A stretch of 64,000 nt of DNA from Sphaerisporangium sp040685555. GTDB lineage: Bacteria > Actinomycetota > Actinomycetes > Streptosporangiales > Streptosporangiaceae. The notes beneath the pieces were generated by a model. It searched no databases. It was given only the letters and a program-made list of their open reading frames with translations, and was not told the origin of the DNA. Location of the stretch: NCBI RefSeq assembly GCF_040685555.1, contig NZ_JBFBIK010000016.1, positions 1 to 64,000 on the forward strand, in the 5' to 3' direction. This document shows, piece after piece, positions 7,547 through 16,122 of this stretch. Every line of letters begins with the position of its first letter. Position 1 is the stretch's first letter. Made by a program: the position numbers and the translations under genes.

Positions 7547-9187
7547 GTGTACCAGCAGGTTCTTGATCCCGTCGCCGGTTCGCTCACCTGGAGTTCCCTG
7601 GTCGCCGCGCTGCCGCTGCTGGTGCTGTTCGTGATGCTCGGCGTGCTGCGGGTGACCGCGTGGGTGGCCTCGCTGGTGTCCCTGGCCCTCGCCGTCGTCA
7701 TCGCCGTCGCGGTGTACGGCATGCCCGCCGGGCAGGCGCTGCTGGCGGGGACGGAGGGCGCGGCGTTCGGGTTCTTCCCGATCCTGTGGATCGTCATCAA
7801 CGCGATCTGGGTCTTCCAGATGACCGTGGAGACGGGGCACTTCGACGTGCTGCGGCGCTCGTTCGCCCAGGTGAGCGACGACCACCGCATCCAGGCGATC
7901 ATCATCGCGTTCTCGTTCGGGGCGCTGATGGAGGCGCTGGCGGGGTTCGGCACGCCGGTGGCGGTCAGCTCGGTCATGCTCATCGCCCTTGGGTTCAAGC
8001 CGCTGAAGGCGGCCGTGCTCGCGCTCACGGCCAACACCGCACCGGTCGCCTTCGGGGCCATGGCGACCCCGATCATCACGCTCGGCAAGGTGACCGGCCT
8101 GTCCAGCGACACGCTCGGCGCGATGGTCGGCAGGCAGACCCCCATCCTCGCCATCTTCGTCCCCCTGGCGCTCGTCATCATCGTCGACGGGGCGCGCGGG
8201 CTGCGGGAGACGTGGCCAGTGGCGCTGGCCTGCGGGGTCGTGTTCGCGATCGCGCAGTACGCCACCTCGAACTTCGTCTCGGTGCCGCTGGCCGACGTGG
8301 TCGCCTCCCTGTTGTCGGCCGCGGCCGTCGTCGGCCTGGTGCGCCTCTGGCGGCCGAGCCGGCCGTACACCGGGCCCGCCGTCATCGCGGGCGGCGCCGC
8401 CGACGAGCCGACCCCCGGTTTCGCCGAGCGGGTGGCCCGTCCCGACAACCGCGCGGAGACCGCACGGGCGTACGCGCCCTACGCGATCATCATCGTGGTG
8501 TTCGTGATCTGCCAGCTCCCGCCCGTGAAGAGCCTGCTCGACAGGGCGACGTTCACGGTGAGGTGGCCGGGGCTCCACCTGCTCAGCGCGAAGGGCGTCG
8601 AGACGGCCCTCCCTACGTTCACGCTCAACCTGCTGACCACGCCGGGCACCCAGATGCTCGTCGCGGGCGTCATCACCATGGCCGCGCTGCGGCTGTCGCC
8701 GCCACGGGCCCTTTCGGCGTACGGGGCGACGCTCCACCAGCTCCGCTGGGCCATCCTCACCGTGATGACCGTGCTGGCGCTGGCGTTCGTGATGAACGCC
8801 TCCGGGCAGACGATCACGCTGGGCACGTGGATGGCCGGGGCGGGGGGCGCGTTCGCGCTGCTGTCCCCCATCCTCGGCTGGCTCGGTGTGGCGGTCACCG
8901 GCTCCGACACCTCGTCCAACTCGCTCTTCGGCGCCCTGCAGGTCACCGCGGCGAGGCAGGCGGGGCTGCCCGAGGTGCTGATGGCCGCCGCCAACAGCTC
9001 GGGCGGCGTGCTCGGCAAGATGATCTCGCCGCAGAACCTCGCCATCGCGGCGGCGGCGGTCGGCCTGAACGGCAAGGAAGGCGACATCTTCCGCCGCGTC
9101 ATCGTCTGGAGCCTGGTCTTCCTCATCGCCCTCTGCGCCCTGTCGGCCCTCCAGGCGTCCCCCATTCTGTCGTGGATGGTGCTTTGA
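7547..9187 (+). CDS. L-lactate permease family transporter (LctP/LldP)
   Basis: About 546 residues and very hydrophobic, with some 12-14 membrane segments. Family features include the N-terminal VLDPVAGSLTWSSLVAALPLLVLF, the LMEALAGFGTPVAVSS block (about 128-143), NTAPVAFGAMATPI, and near the end VTGSDTSSNSLFGALQ with GKMISPQNLAIA. These are hallmarks of the lactate/glycolate proton symporters. GTG 7547 is chosen because GAGGTGA sits 5 bases upstream; an in-frame GTG at 7538 would add three residues. No lactate dehydrogenase gene is adjacent, so the substrate (lactate or glycolate) is open. Confidence 0.9.
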   Translation: MYQQVLDPVAGSLTWSSLVAALPLLVLFVMLGVLRVTAWVASLVSLALAVVIAVAVYGMPAGQALLAGTEGAAFGFFPILWIVINAIWVFQMTVETGHFDVLRRSFAQVSDDHRIQAIIIAFSFGALMEALAGFGTPVAVSSVMLIALGFKPLKAAVLALTANTAPVAFGAMATPIITLGKVTGLSSDTLGAMVGRQTPILAIFVPLALVIIVDGARGLRETWPVALACGVVFAIAQYATSNFVSVPLADVVASLLSAAAVVGLVRLWRPSRPYTGPAVIAGGAADEPTPGFAERVARPDNRAETARAYAPYAIIIVVFVICQLPPVKSLLDRATFTVRWPGLHLLSAKGVETALPTFTLNLLTTPGTQMLVAGVITMAALRLSPPRALSAYGATLHQLRWAILTVMTVLALAFVMNASGQTITLGTWMAGAGGAFALLSPILGWLGVAVTGSDTSSNSLFGALQVTAARQAGLPEVLMAAANSSGGVLGKMISPQNLAIAAAAVGLNGKEGDIFRRVIVWSLVFLIALCALSALQASPILSWMVL

Positions 9188-9246
9188 ACCACCAGCTTGC
9201 TCCCCCTTTGCCGGTTTTCTGGTGATATGGAGGGCGGGGGAACGCG

Positions 9247-9888
9247 ATGCTACAGATCATCGGAGCCGGTTTCGGCCGGACGGGCACGATGTCGCTGCGG
9301 GCCGCGCTGCAGAGGCTCGGCTTCACGCCGTGCTACCACTTCACGGAGCTGCTCACCCATCCCGAGCATCTCCCCCATTGGATCTCCGCGGCCGGCGGCA
9401 CGCCGGGCGCGTGGCGCGCACCGCTGGAGGGGTACGCGGCGACCACGGACTGGCCGTGCGTGGCGTTCTGGCGTGAGCTGTTCGAGGCGAACCCCCAGGC
9501 GAAGGTGATCCTCACCAGCAGGGACGCCGACACCTGGTACGAGTCCATGGCGACGACCATCTTCAGGGTCATCGCCGAGGGCGTCCCCGAACCCCCGGAG
9601 AGGTTCCGGTCGCTCCCGGACGGCGAGCGCCTGGCCGAGTTCGCCCGCGCGATCGTGGCCGGCCGCTCCTTCGGGGGCGACATAGCGGACCGGGAGCACG
9701 TCATGGCCTGCTTCGAGCGGCACAATGCGGAGGTCAGGCAGGTCGTTCCGCGCGAACGGCTGCTGGACTACCAGGTGAGCCGGGGCTGGAAGCCGCTCTG
9801 TGACTTCCTCGGCGTGCCCGTGCCCGCCGAGTCCTTCCCGCGCCTCAACGACCGCGCGGCCTTCCCCCCGGACCTCCCTGCCCGCTGA
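9247..9888 (+). CDS. Sulfotransferase-family protein, tandem copy 1
   Basis: 213 residues. The N-terminal GAGFGRTGTMSLRAALQRLGF matches the PAPS-binding loop of the P-loop sulfotransferase family of the Sulfotransfer_4 kind. KVILTSRDADTWYES provides the conserved Arg/Asp of the second phosphate site, and HNAEVRQVVPRERLLDYQVSRGWKPLCDFLGVPVP is the family C-terminus. The acceptor is unknown. The next gene is a close paralogue in the same order of motifs, so this is a tandem duplication. Confidence 0.85.
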   Translation: MLQIIGAGFGRTGTMSLRAALQRLGFTPCYHFTELLTHPEHLPHWISAAGGTPGAWRAPLEGYAATTDWPCVAFWRELFEANPQAKVILTSRDADTWYESMATTIFRVIAEGVPEPPERFRSLPDGERLAEFARAIVAGRSFGGDIADREHVMACFERHNAEVRQVVPRERLLDYQVSRGWKPLCDFLGVPVPAESFPRLNDRAAFPPDLPAR

Positions 9889-9998
9889 CCGGCCGCGTCC
9901 CGTACCACTTGACCTGCGTCAACGTCCGGCCATGACCGGTGCCGCCCTCTTGCCGAGACGCACCGGAATCTGATGTCGTGACAATCAGGGGGAATGCC

Positions 9999-10646
9999 AT
10001 GCTTCGCATCATCGGGGCCGGCCTCGGCCGTACGGGGACGATGACACTGAAGACGGCCCTGTGCCGGCTCGGGTTCGGGCCGTGCTACCACTTCACCGAG
10101 GTGTTCGCCCATCCCCGGCACCTGCATGACTGGGCCGCGGCGGCGAACGGCACGCCCGAGGCCTGGCGCCGGCCGCTCGAGGGGTACGTCGCGACCACCG
10201 ACTGGCCGGGCGTGGCCTTCTGGCGGGAGCTGGTCGAGGCCCATCCCGACGCCAAGGTGATCCTCACGACCCGGGACACCGCCAGGTGGTACGACTCGGT
10301 GAGCAGCACCGTCTTCGCGGCCATGGCCGGGAAGTTCCCCGAGGCCGTGGAGAGGCACAAGACGTTCGAGGCCGCCGAGCAGCTGACCGAGTTCGGCCGC
10401 GCGGGGGTCGTCGGCCGCAGCTTCCAGGGAAGCATCGACGCCCGCGACCACGTCGTCGCCTGCTACGAGCACCACAACGCGGAGGTCCGCGAGAAGGTCG
10501 CCCCCGAACGCCTGCTGGACTACACGGTGAGCCAGGGCTGGGACCCGCTGTGCGGCTTCCTCGGCGTCCCCGTCCCCGACGAGCCCTTCCCCCACCTCAA
10601 CGAACAGGAGACCTTCGCCGCCACCCTCCTCGAACCCCCACGCTAG
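9999..10646 (+). CDS. Sulfotransferase-family protein, tandem copy 2
   Basis: 215 residues and colinear with the preceding gene: GAGLGRTGTMTLKTALCRLGF, KVILTTRDTARWYDSV and a C-terminus ending LCGFLGVPVPDEPFPHLNE. ATG 9999 is preferred because a GGGGGAA site lies just upstream; the longer reading from 9939 adds 20 residues with no family similarity. The two copies differ in many positions, so the duplication is not recent. Confidence 0.85.
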   Translation: MLRIIGAGLGRTGTMTLKTALCRLGFGPCYHFTEVFAHPRHLHDWAAAANGTPEAWRRPLEGYVATTDWPGVAFWRELVEAHPDAKVILTTRDTARWYDSVSSTVFAAMAGKFPEAVERHKTFEAAEQLTEFGRAGVVGRSFQGSIDARDHVVACYEHHNAEVREKVAPERLLDYTVSQGWDPLCGFLGVPVPDEPFPHLNEQETFAATLLEPPR

Positions 10647-11250
10647 GGCCGTCCACACGGGCCAACCGTAAGCGACGGTTCTTCCGTTTATTCGTCCCAT
10701 GGATTGGACGAGGGCAACAGCGAAGGCTATATGGCCCCAGTTCCTCTGCGGGGACGTTCACCCACGCTGCCGCCCCCGCCTTAGGGGCGGATCTCCTTGC
10801 CAAGGGATCAACGCTTGCACATCGACAGCCTGGTCCAGCTGCGCGGTCATCGAATGGACGTAGGCCAGGCCCTTCTCCGAGCTGGATCGGCGACCACGGA
10901 CCTCAATCGCCGGCCGCTGCAAGTGTCCGCCCCTTCGTGGGGTGGGCGCTCTCGTCATGTCCGTCCCCCATGCTGCCCGGTCTCGTCGGCCGTCGGCCGG
11001 CTCGGCGCCCCACTCGCGTCGGCCAGCTCGGGGCGGCACGCCGTCGTCCTCCCCACTACCCCCACCGTTAAGCGGGCCTCCGATGCGGCAGCCTGTCTGG
11101 TATTCCGCGTGCGCGACGGCCCTACATGCGAGACAGTAGCCGATTCCGAGAATTTCACGGAGGCACGATTCTTGGCGTTCAGCCACTGTTAGTGGATCGC
11201 TCCAAGTTACACTTCCTCCTCCACCGACGCCCCTTAGGAAGGTGGCTGGA
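10647..11250. other. Gap without a supported gene
   Basis: About 600 bp. Reading frames on both strands are interrupted or have atypical codon use. A minus-strand stretch around 10790-10930 reads like a protein fragment (KGLAYVHSMTAQLDQAVDVQ) and could be a gene remnant, but I do not recognise it. TTAGGAAGG at 11234-11242 is the ribosome binding site of the next gene. Confidence 0.4.
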
Positions 11251-11757
11251 TTGCGCACCCCCCCGAAGCCCAAGCAGCCCAAGCCCGCGACCAAGGCCCA
11301 GAAGGGATGCGGATGCCTGCTGCTTTTCGCGGTGATGTTCGCGTTGTTTGCCGCGTGTGGCGCGATATTTGGTGACGACGCTCCGCCGTTACCGTCCCCG
11401 CTTCCGTCATCTGTCGCCACCGATCTGTTCGTGCCTGCTACCCCGACTTCTACCGCCACGCCGACGCCCAGCCCCTCCCCGACCGACGATTTCGACGGAG
11501 ACGGGATCCGTGACCGTAGAGACCGCGACGCCGACGGCGACGGGGTGAATAAGTCGGTCGACCGGGACGACTTGGACCCCAGCAAAGGTCGCAAGCCGAA
11601 GCCCTCGCCGAAACCAGCGCCTCGGGAAACCGCAGACGACACCACGTCGCTCATCTCCGGGGTCAACCCAGGCGGGTTTTGCGGCAACGAGGGGGCCGTC
11701 GGGGTCAGCAATCGTGGCCGGACCTACGTGTGCCGGGACGGCCACTGGCGGCGCTGA
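11251..11757 (+). CDS. Small membrane-anchored protein with calcium-binding-like Asp repeats
   Basis: About 168 residues. A Lys/Pro-rich N-terminus is followed by a hydrophobic segment around residues 23-40 that includes a Cys (GCGCLLLFAVMFALFAACGA), then a long Pro/Ser/Thr-rich spacer. Next come DFDGDGIRDRRDRDADGDGV repeats of the thrombospondin-type-3 or Excalibur kind, which bind calcium, and a C-terminal CRDGHWRR with paired Cys. It is probably exported or anchored. TTG 11251 is preferred (AGGAAGG with 8-base spacing); GTG 11242 is too close to that site. I do not recognise a specific function. Confidence 0.6.
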   Translation: MRTPPKPKQPKPATKAQKGCGCLLLFAVMFALFAACGAIFGDDAPPLPSPLPSSVATDLFVPATPTSTATPTPSPSPTDDFDGDGIRDRRDRDADGDGVNKSVDRDDLDPSKGRKPKPSPKPAPRETADDTTSLISGVNPGGFCGNEGAVGVSNRGRTYVCRDGHWRR

Positions 11758-11816
11758 ACCCGAAGATACGCTCAACCCCCGGTATCCCGTGACCGACGCC
11801 AACCTTCTTGTTCAAT

Positions 11817-12819
11817 GAACCTTTCCCGGTGATCGTCGATCACGCTGCGTAGCCCCTGGGGTCGTCCTCGCCTCCTGCCCCGGACATGGGTGAAGCCCCT
11901 GCTAGAACTGGTCTTTGCGAAGAGATCGAGTTCACAGCGAGAGGCTTCACTTTCCGTCCAGTATCACCTATACCGCCGTGCTCGATGTCCGCCGGGAGAC
12001 CGCCCTACACCTGTCGCGCCTGCTCCAGCAGCACCGCCGGGTGATCGGCACGCGAAGGAACCTGCGAGCGCTGAGTTGCTTCAAGCAGGCCGTGATGGCG
12101 CTCCGGTGGTTTCTCCATGGCACCCGCGTCACGCAGCTGACCTGTGACAACCACGTCGGTAGATCGGCGGCCTACCGGCTGCTGCACGAGGGCATCGATG
12201 TCCTGGCGGCCCAAGCCCCGGACCTGAAGACCGCGTTGGACAGCACCGCCAAGGCCGGGCTGACGCATCTCAACCTGGACGGCACGCTGATCTACACCGA
12301 CCGGATCTCCACCCCCGGGCCCAACGGCGCCGACCTTTACTGGGCGGGCAAGCACAAACACCACGGCGGCAACGTTCAAGTCGTCTCCACCCCGGACGGC
12401 TGGCCGATCTGGGGGTCGGCGGTCCGGCCGGGCCGGGAGCACGACGTGACCTGCGCCCGCACCCACGGCCTGCTGGTGGCCCTGCCGCTCACCGCGACCG
12501 AGACTCGCCTGATCACGCTCACCGACCTGGGCTACGAGGGGGCCAGGGAGGTGTTCCGGATGCCGTTCAAGAAGCCCAAGGACGGCGAACTCACCGAGGC
12601 TCAGCGCGCTTTCAACCAGCTCATACGAGGCATCCATGGGATCGGCGAACGGGCAAACACCCTGCTTAAGACCACGTTCAAAGCCTTGCGACGAGTCAGC
12701 CTCGACCCGAGCCGGATCACCCAAATAGCCGCCGCAGCCCTCGTCCTGCTTCAGCTGGAGCATGGACGGATCGTGTAAGGCGAGCACGAACCGCAACCAG
12801 CGGTTACAGGGAAAGGTTC
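11817..12819 (+). mobile_element. Complete IS5-like insertion sequence, 1003 bp
   Basis: Terminal inverted repeats begin GAACCTTTCCC on the left (11817) and, reading inward, the same 11 bases on the right (ending 12819), with further partial matches inward. A 3-bp target duplication AAT flanks the element (11814-11816 and 12820-12822). One transposase gene fills most of it. Short target duplications and an 11-18 bp inverted repeat fit the IS5 superfamily (IS1031/IS427-like groups). It looks intact. The right end abuts the stop codon of the neighbouring toxin-like gene. Confidence 0.85.
11915..12778 (+). CDS. IS5-family transposase (DDE_Tnp_4 type)
   Basis: Up to 287 residues. The N-terminal part (SSITYTAVLDVRRETALHLSRLL) and the HTH-like GRSAAYRLLHEGIDVLA segment match the DNA-binding region of this family. 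The catalytic domain shows Asp in HLNLDGTLIYTDRI (about 130), the GREHDVT block and Asp in LTDLGYEG (about 208), with a C-terminal basic region RANTLLKTTFKAL. No frameshift is seen. The start is uncertain: TTG 11915 keeps the conserved ITYTAVLDV block, whereas GTG 11981 would remove it. Confidence 0.85.
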   Translation: MRRDRVHSERLHFPSSITYTAVLDVRRETALHLSRLLQQHRRVIGTRRNLRALSCFKQAVMALRWFLHGTRVTQLTCDNHVGRSAAYRLLHEGIDVLAAQAPDLKTALDSTAKAGLTHLNLDGTLIYTDRISTPGPNGADLYWAGKHKHHGGNVQVVSTPDGWPIWGSAVRPGREHDVTCARTHGLLVALPLTATETRLITLTDLGYEGAREVFRMPFKKPKDGELTEAQRAFNQLIRGIHGIGERANTLLKTTFKALRRVSLDPSRITQIAAAALVLLQLEHGRIV

Positions 12820-13204
12820 AATGACTGCTATAGTTGATCGTCAGAATTGCCACGACTGCATGCGCATCCCCGTCAGGGCTAGTCCTATACTCGTCGCAAT
12901 ACTGATAATCGATGCGCGCCGAGCTGGACACCTCGTAGTGGATGGTACGTGACCATCCTTCCGCTTGCGGCTTTCCCGCCTTACCCTTCAGATAGCAAGT
13001 TTGCGCTACCGCTGAGGGTTTTCCTGGCTCTTGAGACACATGATCCCAGAACTGTTGCGCCTGTTGAAGACCTACCCGTTCAGCCAGCTGTTGGTAGTGC
13101 CGTAGAAACTTCCTGTGAACCAGCACTCGGTATTGAGGTGCGACAGATGGTCGCCCGCCAGGTCGCTGAGCCGGCGCATGAGGGCGATATGCGCTGTTAC
13201 TCAT
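12818..13204 (-). CDS. Toxin-like protein of a two-gene module (RelE-type fold likely)
   Basis: 128 residues, basic. The segment YRVLVHRKFLRHYQQLAERVG is followed by AQTCYLKGKAG, IHYEVSSSARIDYQYCDEY and the end HAVVAILTINYSSH. This resembles small ParE/RelE-like toxins in size and strand order but is not a clear match to a named family. The ATG at 13204 overlaps the stop of the upstream gene by 4 bp (ATGA), the usual antitoxin-toxin order. Its stop codon lies exactly at the right end of the IS element. Reconstructing the empty site gives the same stop, so the protein is probably full length. Confidence 0.55.
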   Translation of the reverse strand: MSNSAYRPHAPAQRPGGRPSVAPQYRVLVHRKFLRHYQQLAERVGLQQAQQFWDHVSQEPGKPSAVAQTCYLKGKAGKPQAEGWSRTIHYEVSSSARIDYQYCDEYRTSPDGDAHAVVAILTINYSSH

Positions 13205-13659
13205 TGCGGTTCGTGGACTTCGATGTAGTCGTCCGAGGTGCTCTTGCCAATGAGAACGGAGCGACGAAGGGGGTCCTCGATCTGACGCGCGGTAATACGC
13301 CACGCCTTGATGCATTCATCAAGAGCTAATGTGTCTTCGTCGGAGTGAGCAGCAACGAGAGCGTTGTGAAGGTCCTCTACGAACTCGCGAAGGTCATCAG
13401 CGTCAAATACCCGCAACCATGCGAGATCGCCGAGGTCGCTAACGTTCGGGATAGCATCTCTACGAAGCAGATCATCCAGCCGCATGTGTGCACGGGACCA
13501 CCTAGCGATCTCCTGGAGCAGACGTAGGCGCCTCTCTGGGAGCATCACCAGGCTGGTCCCGTCCTTGTCTCGGACGCGCGCCAGTCCCTCACGCGCCGCT
13601 TCGAGCACTTCCGTCCGCTTGTTGGCGAGATCGGATGATTGGAAGATTAGATCAGTCAT
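13201..13659 (-). CDS. Antitoxin-like protein (Phd/YefM-like N-terminus)
   Basis: 152 residues, acidic. The start MTDLIFQSSDLANKRTEVLEAAREG, followed by VRDKDGTSLVMLPERRL, resembles the N-terminal strand-helix of type II antitoxins that bind their operator. The rest is helical and acidic, as expected for a toxin-neutralising tail, though the protein is longer than typical Phd antitoxins (about 80-100). It is coupled to the downstream toxin-like gene. Autoregulation would be expected. Confidence 0.55.
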   Translation of the reverse strand: MTDLIFQSSDLANKRTEVLEAAREGLARVRDKDGTSLVMLPERRLRLLQEIARWSRAHMRLDDLLRRDAIPNVSDLGDLAWLRVFDADDLREFVEDLHNALVAAHSDEDTLALDECIKAWRITARQIEDPLRRSVLIGKSTSDDYIEVHEPQ

Positions 13660-13755
13660 GGCACCCTCCTGTTGCCAGGATCATAGCTACAATCGTATCC
13701 GTCAAGATGCCAAGGTGCTGCAACTGGATGGTAAAGCTACACCTGGAGGTCGAGC

Positions 13756-15033
13756 ATGGACGAGGAGAGTCCACCTTTCGACGCACGGCAAGATCGGATG
13801 TGCGAGGACCAGGCGGGGCCACGCGCTGCCTGGAAGACCTCTAGCCTCATCGGCGAGCTACAAGACGTTCTGCTCCAGCGGTTCCATTCGAACCAGGAAA
13901 AACGGGCCGAGTACCTCCGCCGCTTTGACGCCGCGTCACGCGAGCTTACTCGTCGCGGCCTCGACGCAGAGTCACTTGTCCGCTACGGCATGATGTCCGA
14001 GGTCCTAGGGCCGATGCTCGCTCTACTCTTGGTAAGTCACATTCTGCCTCGGCGTGACTCAGGCAAGGACCTACGCGACAATGGCGTCGATATCGAGGGA
14101 TGGCGCCTCTTGCTCAACATACCGGACAATCAGGCCGCGCATACCTTCTCGCAGACGCATGAGGTGGTTGTGCAAGTGAGCGGCAAGATATTTCCCCCGC
14201 TTTTGAACTGGGTAAGGAATGCCGACCTAGATTCCCTATTTCAGCTCACCTTGCCAGATAGCGAGGAGTTCTGGGCGCCGGCTAGAGCAGCCAGTGACGA
14301 GGGATCACTGCGACACCAGTACAGATGGTTGGTCGAAAGGTTCACAGAGTCATATCTCAACCAGTGGTCTCTACCTAGTCTCCATTTGGAATATCGTTGG
14401 CAGCAGGATATCGATCCGATAAGCTTCCCAGCTGAAATAATGAAGGATCGAGTGCTTCCTATGCAGAAGCTCGCGGCCGAGATCGCATATCAAGCAGTCG
14501 TTAATTCAAGTGCTCTTTCCGAAACGCCAGCCGTGTCCTTTATGGGAGAATTGCAGGACCATGCCAGCACGTTGCTGCAGGAGGGGAAGTACAGCGACGC
14601 TGCCGCCCTTTTTAGGTTTGCGGTACTCCAGTGGCCTAATGACGCAAAAGCCAGGAACAATCTGGGCTTTTGCCTTCTACCCGAAGACGCGGCCGGAGCA
14701 CAAGAGCCTCTCAACAGTGCAGCACGGATGGGCTATGAGCCCTACGCGATAAATGCCTACAATAGGATGTGCTGCTACCTTAAGTTGCATCAGCCAAGAA
14801 CAGCTCTCGCGATCGCCAAAGAATACTGGACTGAGCGGCCGGACGAGCTTGACACGGAGGGGCTTCTATGGGAAATGACACCGGATGGCGATTTGAACCT
14901 GGCGACCAGCGCCTTGGTTCGTTTGACGATGGCACAATTGGTGATCAGTGTCGCCCGTTTGCATGGCTGGTCAGATGAAGAACAAGTTTGGACCAAAAGA
15001 GCAGTGGATTTGATCTCCATTGGCTCTAAATAG
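13756..15033 (+). CDS. TPR-containing protein of unknown function
   Basis: 425 residues. The N-terminal 250 residues are helical with no motif I recognise. Around 265-335, AAALFRFAVLQWPNDAKARNNLGFCLL and the following helices form tetratricopeptide-like repeats. No membrane segment or signal peptide is seen. ATG 13756 has GGAGG upstream. Codon use and GC are lower than in most of the window, as in the adjacent toxin-antitoxin pair, which suggests co-transfer. It may be part of a defence or stress island, but nothing in the sequence proves that. Confidence 0.6.
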   Translation: MDEESPPFDARQDRMCEDQAGPRAAWKTSSLIGELQDVLLQRFHSNQEKRAEYLRRFDAASRELTRRGLDAESLVRYGMMSEVLGPMLALLLVSHILPRRDSGKDLRDNGVDIEGWRLLLNIPDNQAAHTFSQTHEVVVQVSGKIFPPLLNWVRNADLDSLFQLTLPDSEEFWAPARAASDEGSLRHQYRWLVERFTESYLNQWSLPSLHLEYRWQQDIDPISFPAEIMKDRVLPMQKLAAEIAYQAVVNSSALSETPAVSFMGELQDHASTLLQEGKYSDAAALFRFAVLQWPNDAKARNNLGFCLLPEDAAGAQEPLNSAARMGYEPYAINAYNRMCCYLKLHQPRTALAIAKEYWTERPDELDTEGLLWEMTPDGDLNLATSALVRLTMAQLVISVARLHGWSDEEQVWTKRAVDLISIGSK

Positions 15034-15154
15034 TTTGCTTGCCCGTTCGCCTATTACGTAGATCAGTTAGTGGTCTATCTTTCGCATAGTGGCTGGACCC
15101 TTCAATAACGTTTTCTCGGCGACTTTCATGTGATCTTGCCGTGCTCGAAATGGA

Positions 15155-16024
15155 TTAGGACGAGGGCGGCGCGGGCGATGTCGCCGATTCTGCTGGGGCC
15201 GAGGGTGATGTGCTGCAGTGGGGCCCATGGCCTGTCTGCATAACCTGACCGAGCCGTCGGCCGGTCGAGATGTCGCTCGCCATAAGAGGAGCCCATGGGG
15301 ACAAAGCGAGGTAGGCCCAGACTCGGTGGCCGGTTTCAGGAGTGCCCTGGTAGCCGATACGAGCGGCCAGTGCGGCGACGGTGGCCAGGCCTCGGCCGCT
15401 CTCCTTGTCGGGGTCTGGTTGCTTGTGCCCGTCCAACGCGGGGACGCCGCCCCCACCGCTGTCGAACACCGTGATCAGAGCGTTGACAGGCTGCCCGTGA
15501 CTGTGGTCGCGGAACGTGCGGTTCAGCATGACCTCGACGGCGAACCAACCATCTGGGGATCCACTGCGGGTATGGCGCAGCGCGTTGCCCGCGAGTTCGG
15601 AGACGATCAACTCGGCCTCGTCGACGCAAGGAGTGTCCGCGAGGAGAAACCGGACGAATGCGCGGGCGTGAGCCGCCTGGTCGAGCCTGCCGGGAAAGGC
15701 ACGGTGCCACACCGAGGCGGCGACCGAGTGGCGGGGCTGTACAGATACGCCGGCCGGATGGTGCGGCTGTGCGGCGTGCTCGGGCCATGCGGATACGTCT
15801 GCCTGCTCGGGGAGGCCGACGGGGTCGCTGTCGCTGGTGCTTGGGTCGGTGGCCACGCCGGCCACCTCCTTACCGGGGTTGGAGGATACGTTCACAGGCC
15901 AGAACTCTGGCTCCTGGCGTCCTCCGGGTAGATTCCCCTTCCGCTCGCGGTGGTCGTCCCATGCGACGACCCCGGTGAGCTGCTCGAACGGTGTGACGAT
16001 CGGCGGCATGTTCCCGGGTGGCAT
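15155..16024 (-). CDS. HATPase_c ATP-binding regulator (RsbW/anti-sigma-like)
   Basis: Up to 289 residues. A Pro/Ser-rich N-terminal region of about 110 residues precedes a single GHKL ATPase domain: N box ELIVSELAGNALRHTRSG (about 145), G1 VFDSGGGGVPA (about 190) and G2 SGRGLATVAALAARIGY (about 213). There is no histidine-kinase phosphoacceptor domain, so it is a free-standing HATPase of the kind abundant in actinomycetes, some of which act as anti-sigma kinases. An ATG at 16009 is an alternative start. It is transcribed divergently from the next gene, an HTH regulator; such pairs are often co-regulated. Confidence 0.8.
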   Translation of the reverse strand: MPPGNMPPIVTPFEQLTGVVAWDDHRERKGNLPGGRQEPEFWPVNVSSNPGKEVAGVATDPSTSDSDPVGLPEQADVSAWPEHAAQPHHPAGVSVQPRHSVAASVWHRAFPGRLDQAAHARAFVRFLLADTPCVDEAELIVSELAGNALRHTRSGSPDGWFAVEVMLNRTFRDHSHGQPVNALITVFDSGGGGVPALDGHKQPDPDKESGRGLATVAALAARIGYQGTPETGHRVWAYLALSPWAPLMASDISTGRRLGQVMQTGHGPHCSTSPSAPAESATSPAPPSS

Positions 16025-16122
16025 GCGAGTCGATGTCCCACCGCGTGTTCGTCTATGTAATCAACGAAGCACGATGCGTTACTGTGTGTTGGCCTCTGGT
16101 CTCGGTCGGAAGGGCGATCACC

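Noticed and set aside
10758..11711. Minus-strand 317-codon frame opposite the calcium-binding-like protein
   Set aside because: Composition is irregular. The plus strand carries a coherent anchor-spacer-Asp-repeat protein. Only a short fragment near 10790-10930 looks protein-like.
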